DNA of 64,000 bases from Endocarpon pusillum Z07020 (Eukaryota; Ascomycota; Eurotiomycetes; Verrucariales; Verrucariaceae): contig NW_006913581.1 of the NCBI RefSeq assembly GCF_000464535.1, positions 15,248 to 79,247 on the forward strand, read 5' to 3'. The position numbers were made by a program, and so were the translations under genes. Positions 56,359 to 64,000 of the stretch are shown piece after piece. The stretch's first letter is position 1, and each line of letters opens with the position of its first letter. The notes under the pieces are model-generated. The model made no database searches. It worked only from the letters and a program-made list of their open reading frames with translations, and was not told where the DNA came from.

Positions 56359-58383
56359 TCAGGACATCAAAAGGTTGACAGCCCACGGCACACTCAGGTT
56401 CCTCAAGTCGCCATAATGTTGACCGACGCCTAAGAAGACAACAGGAATTCCAGTTGCATGCACCATACTAACAAGTGTGCCTATCATGTCACCAACCGTG
56501 TCGCACTTGCTAATGATAAAGCCATCAAGATTCCTCCCAGGGCCGAACGCCGCGTTGAAGTTTCGCGCTTGCATGACGGAGTCTGTACCGACCAAAGCTT
56601 CGCCAACCATGAGGATCTTGTCTGGCTTAGCAAAATTTGCAAACTTCTCCAAGGAGGACATCAATCGAGTGTCATTGTGACGTCGACCGGCTGTATCGAT
56701 GAGTACAACATTGAAATTGTGGGAGGCTGCATATGCTACCGCGTCCTTGGCTACATTGGCAGCATCTTTGCCATAGCCTTTCTGATAGAGATCTACCTCT
56801 CCCACGTTTTCTCGTGCGCTGAGCTCCTTCAAATTGCGAACGTGGTGGCCTAGTTGCTCGACAGCGCCTGATCGGAATGTATCGCAAGCTGCAACGAGAA
56901 TGCGATAGTTGTTCTGTAGGAGAAAATAGCAAATCTTTGCCAGATTTGTCGACTTGCCAACACCATTTACGCCAACGATGCTGATAACGTAGGGACGTGG
57001 CGAAATCGTCTTCACCGTTGGTGCTGTTACCGATTGTATCTCTTGAAGCATGTCCAAGGACGATGTTGGAGTCAAAATCCTCCTCAATGACGACTCCAGT
57101 GCTGGGCGCAAGGCTTTGTCGATGCTCTCGAATGAGCCAGTTTTCTTGCCAACCATTTCCCGTTCAACGCCCTCGCAGAGCCGTAGAGCGGCCTCGCGTG
57201 CAACGTTTTTCTGAACCAAATGGTCTTCCATGACCTTGAGGGGCTTCTCGAGATCTTGCTTCGCCAGGGTTTTCCCGCCAACGATATTACGAAAGTAACC
57301 AGAGATAGCACCAAAGCTTGCCCCGACGAAGGCATTGGAAGATGTATGCTTTTCTTTCTGCGCATCTGCGTTGGACAAAATGCTTGATACTTCGTCATCA
57401 AGGTCTTTCAGGATAAATTGGCCCTTGCTTGTCTTGCTTCCCCAGCTTCCCTGTGCGACGGCCTCGATTGGAACCGATTTCATATTCTCCTTAGCATCGA
57501 CGCCAACGTTTGAAGATGAATAGTCCAGGTTGGTCACGTCATCCTCATCAGCCAGGCCATCAGCATCCCATTTCCGCATCTTCTTCGCCGTCGACCTTTG
57601 TTGTTTGCCTTTCCGGGTCTCATCACCGGAAGAGGGATTCGAAGATATACTGGCAATTTTGCGGGATCTTCGAGATCCACGTCCACCAAGTCCGCCTTTG
57701 CCAGTCAATAAGTGGCCTGCTATCGGTGTGGTGGGTCTCGACGACTCAGGAGATTGGACAGGTGTGCTTTCGACCGAGTTCCCGTTCGTTGGTGCAACCG
57801 ATGGCTGCACCCTGAGCAGATCAGGCACTGGTGGCGGTGGTGGTCCCCCTGTGTCCCCCTCCTGTAATTGCTCTTTTTTGTTTATCGAGTTCCTTGGAGG
57901 TTCAACAAGTATCGCTCCATCTGTACCGGATTCAAGCTCACGCAACTGTTGGTCGTAGTAGCCGTCGAAAACATATTTAGCGACTGCGGCATTTGGCCTG
58001 ATTAACTCATCTTTATATACATTGACAAATATAGTGCTGATGTTATCAAGCAATCGATCAACCCAGGTCAGGTGCAAGAGTGATTGGTAGACAGCCTACA
58101 AGCGTTAAAGATCAAGGGCCAAAGTTGGACTTGAGAGCAACCATACCACAAATATCAACCCCAAATCCTTAACCAGTGTCCACTTCAATGTGTACTTGTC
58201 ATGTCTGTAGGTTGGGTTGCGGTGGCTAGAGGTCTCTTCCCCTTGTGAGCTGGCTGGTCGCACTTTCTCTTCAATGAAGACATCATTGATAAGGCTGTTG
58301 ACGACGTTAGAACTGAGGTCTATATTCGATCTCGACCAAAGCACAATGCCCGAAGTCGTCAGTATTTCAAAAGCGTCCAACAT
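56359..58383 (-). CDS. SRP101: Signal recognition particle receptor subunit alpha
   Basis: Two exons, complement(56359..58095, 58147..58383), 657 residues. The 51-nt intron (GTATGG to TTGTAG) joins L-I-F-V to A-V-Y-Q-S-L-L-H-L-T-W. The N-terminal SRX domain (1-135: MLDAFEILTTSGIVLWSRS) binds the membrane-anchored beta subunit; a charged linker with Pro and Lys/Arg runs follows (135-300). The NG domain has GVNGVGKSTNLAKI (G1), ACDTFRSGAVEQL (G2), DTAGRRHND (G3), ISKCDTVGD (G4) and a C-terminal FLGVGQHYGDLRNL, the FtsY/SRalpha signature. It docks the SRP-ribosome complex at the ER and hydrolyses GTP. All G motifs are intact and length is as expected. Confidence 0.96.
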
Positions 58384-58608
58384 TTTGGGACGTTATACTA
58401 ATCTGAATGAAAGCTATTGTGGCGATTAAGGCACAGCAACAATAGGAAGTAGTCACGAGGATAGACATGTGCTGAAGTAGTTTTACTTTTGAAAATAGAG
58501 AATGTATTGCTATGTGATAACGTGGGCAGACATGCACTCCGCGTGGACAAGGGACTGCTAAATTTGTGAAATAATATATTATATATTAGTCCCAACTGAT
58601 CCCTGCTT

Positions 58609-58680
58609 GCTCTTCTAGCTCAGTGGTAGAGCGTGGGATTGCAGATCCTAAGGTCACTCGTTCGACCCGGGTGGGGAGCT
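58609..58680 (+). tRNA. tRNA-Cys (GCA), intronless
   Basis: A full cloverleaf folds: 7-bp acceptor stem (GCTCTTC with GGGGAGC), D-arm (GCTC...GAGC), anticodon stem TGGGA/TCCTA with loop TTGCAGA (anticodon GCA), T-arm ACTCG/CGGGT with TTCGACC loop, and discriminator T as usual for Cys. No intron. The A and B boxes (TAGCTCAGTGG, GTTCGACCC) are canonical Pol III promoters. Confidence 0.96.
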
Positions 58681-58683
58681 ATC

Positions 58684-58690
58684 TTTTTTT
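58684..58690 (+). terminator. RNA polymerase III terminator
   Basis: A seven-T run 4 nt after the tRNA-Cys 3' end. Confidence 0.9.
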
Positions 58691-58773
58691 GTGGGTTTAT
58701 CTACAGATTTACCTTGGAGTTTGGTGTGGCAAAGATCCTTTGGGCCTTTGTCTGGTCTCGAAACTCGTACGTG

Positions 58774-58820
58774 TTGGGTGAGTGGGTGAGAGTGGGTGAG
58801 TGGGTGAGAGTGGGTGAGGT
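58774..58820. repeat. GTGGGTGAG-type minisatellite
   Basis: About five imperfect copies of an 8-10 bp unit (GAGTGGGT / GAGAGTGGGT). Confidence 0.85.
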
Positions 58821-59051
58821 GGGCGACCACTTCCTCTGCTACTACTAGTACGTAGTACTGACTGTGGACTGCTCGTGACACCGATTGTTCAATCTTGGCG
58901 ATATTTTTATTTCCTAGGCAGGCCGAAACTCCACTCGTCAACCTTGAAAAATGAAGGCTGTTGTGCTGCCATATCATCCGATCACTTTCATGCTCTAACG
59001 CCATCGACCTTCTAGTGGTGACGAAAATTGCATAAACCTTCTCCCACTGCC

Positions 59052-60251
59052 ATGCACCGTTCATCGTTTGCCCCTCCGCCTGCTCAATCCCCTCCACTTC
59101 ACCACCCAATCCCCCAACATGTCTCAACCGTACCAATGATGAGATCGCCTCCTCCACCAGTGGCTCAGCAACAGCATAACACCAACAGTTATGGCAATCC
59201 TTATCAGCCTCAGACCGGCCAGGGCGCCAATGGAGCTTTCGGCCCAGGCTTTGGAGGCTTCATCAATGATCCAACTGCCCAGATGGGCTTCCAGGTCGGA
59301 AAGGGCGTCGCCGAGGCAAGCCAGAAGTATGTGGAACGAAATGTGAGCTGTCCATCTAAACTTGCGAAAGGAGCTCCTTCAACTGCTAATTGGTCGTCCT
59401 TCAGCTGGATCGCTATGTGTCTATACCAGCCCTGAAGCACTATTTCAATGTCTCAAACTCTTATGTCCTCTCCAAACTCCTTCTCGTCCTCTTTCCCTGG
59501 CGTCATAAGCCCTGGTCACGCCAGCAAGGGCGCCTCAATACCACCACCACATTGGCTAATGGACAGGCTGGGCAAGCGCAATATACATCTCTGTTTCTGC
59601 CTCCCCGGGATGACCTCAACTCGCCCGACATGTACATTCCCGTCATGGCGTTTGTGACATATATACTCCTCTCTACCATTCTAGCAGGACTCCGAGGCAG
59701 CTTTAAACCGGAGCTATTGGGTTCGATTACTTCCACAGCACTCGCGGTGGTATTATTCGAGATTGTGGTATTGAAAGTGGCTATGTACATCCTGAACATA
59801 AGCAATGACTCGCAACTCCTCGACCTCGTCGCATATTCTGGCTACAAGTTTGTTGGAATTATTGTTACTTTAGCAGTTTCAGAGATCTTGAGCGGAGGCA
59901 ACGGGACTACAGGCTGGATCGGCTGGACTGTCTTTCTCTATACTTTCCTTGCCAATGCTTTCTTCTTGGTAAAACACTGTGCCATTATTCGAGCTTCCTT
60001 TGCAGCAAGCTAATGCGTCTTCACAGCTCCGCTCCCTGAAATACGTTCTCCTTCCGGATTCCTCCAACGACCCAGCAATCCGCGCTGGAGCTTCATACAC
60101 AATTGCTCGAGCCCAGCGGAACCGGAGAACACAATTTCTATTTGTGTATTCTTATTTGATCCAGCTATTTTTTATGTGGATCCTTAGTCGAGAGGAGGCA
60201 GCAGCCAGCACAGTGGCGTCAAAGGTTACGGGGTCCAAGGCCTTATCGTAG
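59052..60251 (+). CDS. YIF1: ER-Golgi membrane protein Yif1 (Hrf1 family)
   Basis: Three exons: 59052-59342, 59405-59968, 60027-60251, 359 residues. Introns are 62 nt (GTGAGC to CTTCAG) and 58 nt (GTAAAA, GCTAATGC branch region, TTCACAG), both in phase 0. A Pro/Gln-rich cytosolic N-terminus is followed by GFINDPTAQMGFQVGKG and YVSIPALKHYFNVSNSYVL, then five hydrophobic segments (for example YIPVMAFVTYILLSTILAGL, LVAYSGYKFVGIIVTLAVS, WTVFLYTFLANAFFLV, FLFVYSYLIQLFFMWIL). These are hallmarks of Yif1, which pairs with Yip1 in COPII vesicle traffic between ER and Golgi. The short C-terminal tail is lumen-facing or cytosolic; not determinable here. Confidence 0.94.
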
Positions 60252-60673
60252 GTGCTTGCTGTGTACAGTAGCTTGAAATCCACAAAAAATGACAGGTCGA
60301 TATACACTTTGAACCAGCCCCTCAGGTGAGGACGATGGCCCTAGAGGGCCGATCAAGAGATCTTGATATCCATCAGCAGATCGCCGTGATTATGATTTAG
60401 CTATATGCTCAATACCCGTTGAATCCATGGAGAGGCCCTGAACCCCATATTGAGCACGGATCTGACCATCAGTCACGCATCCCTCAAGGACGCTCAACGT
60501 AATCTAGCGAACGACACACCGGCAATAACGGAGCCCCTCCAATCATGGTTGAAGATCCTTCTACAAGGAGCCCCAAAAAGCCTCAAAAACGAATCGCTGG
60601 AACGCTCAAACATCAGGAAAGCAAGCTTAGAAATCCTGGAAAAAAATGCGAAGAATGGCAGCAGCAGCTCCTG
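60252..60673. other. Convergent spacer YIF1 / SSK1
   Basis: 422 bp between two stop codons. No gene seen. Confidence 0.5.
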
Positions 60674-62568
60674 TTACTTCTTCTCCGGCATCACAGCTAT
60701 TCCACTCGTGCTGGAGTCATTCTTCCCATCATATCCATTGCCATTCACTTCTATGATGTTGGTCTTACCAGTCGCTCTCCTAACATTCGTCGGGCTCTTC
60801 GGCTTCCCTCCCGTGGAAGCAGCAGTCGCACCACCAACCGGTCCACCAACCTGCGCATTTTCTCTCTCCTTCAGCTCCTTTTCCTTCTCCTTCTCCCTCT
60901 CCTTTCTAGTCTTCGGTGGTTGGCTAAACATGGCTTTAAGCGCAGCTTTCTGGTCTGCTTTGCTCTCACCCTTCTTCGATGTTTGGTTTGCCTCTTCTTG
61001 GGCGGCCAAGCCTTTCCATTTACGCCAGCCGTCGAAGTCGATCAGGGCTTGCATGCAGCCCCATTCGGTGACTTTGCGTTCCATCCAGACAAAATTGACG
61101 GGCTGTATATGGGTGAGTCAATGTAAGACACAAAGGGAACGATTGTGTCCTCGAGTTGAGACAGAAAACATACCTTGGTCAAAAAGTCGTTGCAGCCTGC
61201 TGCTAGCGCTTCATGACGATCACTTTGTAATGATGAAGCTGTCAAGGCGACGATGATGACAGGGGATTTGAACATTGCTTCTCGGTCTTGGAGCCGGTCT
61301 TCACTCTTCATCTCCTCGTCTGCGAGGTCACCATCAACGCCGTCACCATTTAGGCATGATTCGCGCAGGCCGTCCGGCGGGCTTCCACTCAAGACACCTA
61401 TCTTGTTCAGGGCCTCTAATCTCCTTATCTCCTTTGTAGCCTCAAGACCATTCATGACGGGCAATTGGATGTCCATTAACACCAGATGGAAGCCACCAGT
61501 CCGCCACACGGCGACAGCCTCTTTGCCATTCATGGCCGTCTTCCAACGAACTTTTAGTCTTTTCATAAAAGCTTCAAGAAGTTTCAGATTGATGACGTTA
61601 TCTTCAACTATGAGGACGTTGATGGGAGGAACTGAGGTATCAAGGAGGCCAGCTGATGCTGGTGCGGTCGGTGGAACATGACCCATGTTGCTGTGGTGTC
61701 TTGCGGCGCCGTTTCGATCCATGCTGTTGGTTAGCCCTTTTCGTCGGCCACTTCTCTGTCTCGGAATGGGCGGAGGAGAGGCGACGCGGGCGGGAGGAGT
61801 GGTGGAGTTACGTGAGTCGCTGTTTTGTGCAGGAGGAGTGGGAAGTGGTGGAGCAGGAGAGGGTATTGTGCCATTGAGCGGCTGGTTGTGGTCTGCATGT
61901 TGAGGATGGTTAGCAGGTGACAATTGTGCACCAGCTTCATGCCTACCCAAGTGGTTGTTGCTGATTTGTGCGGAGTGTAAAATCGTAGGTGGTGATGTAT
62001 TTTGTCGACCAGCTTTGGGACGATGTCTATTGGACCGGCCACCGGGTGAAGGAAGAGGAGGTAACTGGCCTGTTGTAAGGACTGCCATGGAATGGAGATG
62101 GTTGTTGGCCGAATGCGAGGTGGGAAGCGTGCCATGTGCATTGGCGTGGGGAGACTGTAGAGCTGGCATAGGGGGGAAGTAATCACCAGCATCTCCCGGT
62201 CTTATCTCTTCGGATATGTAATAAGACTGCAAGTGAGGTCCTGATCGTGGCGAAGGCTTAGGGGTTCGTCTTTGCGGAACGTCAATTATGAGAGCTTCCT
62301 CGACCTTCTGTCCTCCGGGATAGTATGCATCGATCAGCCGGACAATGGGTTCGTCGGGCGCAAGAGTCCTTTCGTTTCCAGCTTTGTTGGTCTGCTCTCT
62401 CGGGCAAATCCTGAGCGAGACATCAGGAGCATCGAACGTTCGTCCGATAGAATTGAGGTACTTCCGAATGACAGCATCTCGCACATCGTCGACCAAGTCG
62501 TCTGGACTGACAGCCACTTGTGTTGCGGACGCATTTCCCCTCCGCACCCAGAGTTTTCGTATTGCCAT
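60674..62568 (-). CDS. SSK1: Response regulator Ssk1 of the HOG osmostress pathway
   Basis: Two exons, complement(60674..61102, 61174..62568), 607 residues; the 71-nt intron (GTATGT to ATACAG) joins D-F-L-T-K to P-V-N-F-V-W. The N-terminus (MAIRKLWVRRGNASATQVAV, DDLVDDVRDAVIRKYLNSIG) is the conserved fungal Ssk1/SskA lead domain. A Pro/Ser/His-rich linker precedes the receiver domain: VLIVEDNVINLKLLEAF (acidic pocket), MDIQLPVMNG with the phospho-acceptor Asp at residue 366, VIIVALTASS and the conserved Lys in FLTKPVNF. The C-terminal helix-rich tail contains ERKVTEWGCMQALIDFDGW and a Lys/Glu run. Ssk1 receives phosphate from Ypd1 and, when unphosphorylated, activates the MAPKKK Ssk2/22. All receiver residues are intact. 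Confidence 0.95.
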
Positions 62569-63884
62569 GTCTGGCAGGTAGATGTTGACACGAGTGACAG
62601 TCTTGGATGAAGATCTTCACGAAGTGGAGGGCGTCCGGCCAAATTTCTCCCGCAGCCGGATTTTCCAGACTTTCAACTTTACTTCAACCATCGAACGTCT
62701 CTCTAAGATATTTATGTATTTTCTCGACCCGCTGAAACTAAGCTGCAACTATTGCTGACGAGTCCTTCTTTCCTACCTGTTGTGAGCCTATGAATTGCAT
62801 CTACATCCCGTAGTTCGCACATTGCTTGAATTCGCATCATTGGCTTCACTGTCATATTTGCTTGAAATAAGCGAAGTCACATATCTCTTTTCCAGCCGCA
62901 GCTCACAGCGGTCTATGAGCTTTGTGTTCTACGATTGCACTCGCTTTGAGCAGACTTTCTACTTCGCAAACATGGCAGAAGAGTTACAGTCGAGTCAAAG
63001 TGTGATAGCTGCAAAAGCCAGTTGATGTCGCAGCCCTGAACTCCTGAATACCACGAGATGCAATTGATATTTACAGCAAGAAAGGCGAAGCAGCAAAACA
63101 CAATCAGACTCCCTGCATGTCTTGCGTGACGTGGAATTATCTAAACCTTCACGATTCCCTTTGGTTCTCCCCTCTTGACCTTCTGGGAGTCAAATAGATA
63201 TAGAGCCGCGTCTTCTGAAGGAGGTATCATCTCGTGCCAACGAACTACTGACAGCTGTGGTAGAGTAAGCAGACCAATTGTGAAGAGTTGGTTTGTCCTA
63301 GTACATGTCTATAAGCCGTTCAGATCCGGGTCAGCAAACGAGAACAAGCAGCATGGTTATCAAGCAAAGCAGGCATCCTTACGCTGCCACGGAGGAATAG
63401 CGCGGCCATGGCAAACCTGGTGAAGAGCGACACCTCTTTTACAGGCCAGCTCCTCCTAGTTTCCACATCGAACTTTGCCAGGCTAATATGTATATCTTCA
63501 CGTCGAACATGACGCGCTTCTACAATTTTCTTATATTCGTAAACATTTCTCTATGTCCTCTGCCTGTCTATTCCGAGTTTATACTTGCAAGTCATCATCC
63601 ACGCCTTGCGCTGTATGGTATTTTACACAGACCACATGTATCTTCAGAAGTGTTCGTCCTTGGTGACCCACGAAAACTTGTCGCCTAGCGGGGCTTACTG
63701 GCGGGATCAATTTCTGTATTTGCTTGTCTGCTTGCCTCTTGAGAAACATCTATTATTTGTGAGCCTGTCCATGAGGCTTTTCTTCCGTGATAGCCGTTTA
63801 CTTTCTACAGCTTGGTCTTCGTGATCGTCCTCTTCACTGAAAATCGATACCCTTCGCCCACCAGACCTTTCGCTAGATAAAAAG
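62569..63884. other. Intergenic region, SSK1 promoter and beyond
   Basis: 1.3 kb with no supported gene. The left 400 bp should contain the SSK1 promoter; the right end should hold the promoter of the gene starting at 63885. Confidence 0.5.
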
Positions 63885-64000
63885 ATGCCTCGTGCTTTCT
63901 TTTCCACCAAGCTGTTCAAGAAATCTTCCCACGCTCCATCCCATGCGTTCTCGGCCAACAAGCAATCGGCTCTCTCCAGTCTTCAAAAACTCAAGGAATC
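63885..64000 (+). CDS. N-terminus of an unidentified gene running off the window
   Basis: An ATG at 63885 opens a frame with MPRAFFSTKLFKKSSHAPSH and no stop before the window ends (38 codons plus two bases). The start is basic, hydroxylated and free of acidic residues for about 35 residues, which could be a mitochondrial presequence or a simple basic N-terminus. The ATG is preceded by A-rich sequence (AAAAAG). Family not recognisable from this short piece. Confidence 0.4.
   Translation, partial: MPRAFFSTKLFKKSSHAPSHAFSANKQSALSSLQKLKE

Larger units (their letters stand above)
58681..59051. promoter_or_regulatory. YIF1 upstream region with minisatellite and TACGTAG motif
   Basis: 371 bp between the tRNA and the YIF1 start. 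It holds a GAGTGGGT minisatellite and one copy of the recurrent TACTACTAGTACGTAGTACTG motif (58839-58860). Confidence 0.5.

Noticed and set aside
58774..58820. CRISPR-like direct repeats
   Set aside because: Unit too short, no spacers, and the genome is eukaryotic; a minisatellite fits.

Overview
This window is nuclear DNA of a filamentous ascomycete (Pezizomycotina; class not determinable from sequence alone). The evidence is short spliceosomal introns of about 45-70 nt with GTAAGT/GTATGT/GTACGT donors and CTAAC/TACTAAC-like branch points, a eukaryotic tRNA-Cys followed by a T-run, and a gene set of Vps34, Rom2-type RhoGEF, Ssk1, Nse4, Isy1, Prp38, SRP receptor alpha, Yif1 and Mtg1. There is no operon logic: genes lie on both strands with their own promoters.

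Layout. 0.25-1.7 kb: a Ppn2-like membrane metallophosphatase. 1.7-12.4 kb: a gene-poor accessory stretch with an orphan membrane protein (about 3.9-5.6 kb), decayed ankyrin and FAD-monooxygenase fragments, and two paralogous proteins of unknown function (8.0-8.8 and 10.1-11.2 kb) that share an intron at the same position and phase. 12.5-18.4 kb: a very large NFX1-type zinc-finger helicase (ZNFX1/Hrr1/SAD-3 group, RNA silencing). 19.8-30 kb: a small four-helix membrane protein, a DUF4336 protein, a type II membrane protein, Prp38, a DhaK-like protein without the expected catalytic histidine motif, and a DUF3445 haem-dependent N-demethylase-like protein. 31.7-33.4 kb: a heavily broken bicarbonate/borate-type anion transporter. 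33.8-43.5 kb: Mtg1, a Tcd-type E1-like enzyme, Isy1 (one frame break), Nse4, and Vps34 with two frame breaks and a changed DFG motif in its kinase domain. 43.8-53.3 kb: a GRAM-TBC-EF-hand RabGAP and a Rom2-like RhoGEF. 53.7-55.4 kb: a Tc1/mariner-type transposon with intact terminal inverted repeats, TA target duplication and a dead transposase. 55.6-64 kb: a candidate small secreted protein, SRP receptor alpha, tRNA-Cys, Yif1, the Ssk1 response regulator, and the start of an unidentified gene running off the right edge.

The genes are mostly unrelated housekeeping functions (splicing: Prp38, Isy1; secretory traffic: SRP receptor, Yif1, Vps34, TBC protein; signalling: Rom2, Ssk1; genome maintenance: Nse4; mitochondria: Mtg1, Tcd). 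The parts most worth a second look are the paralogous orphan pair, the damaged Vps34 kinase domain, the DhaK-like probable pseudoenzyme, the multiply disabled transporter, the mariner copy 470 bp upstream of the RhoGEF, and a recurrent TACTACGTAGTA-like motif scattered through the intergenic DNA. I found no complete new multi-gene system; the orphan pair is the best candidate for something undescribed.
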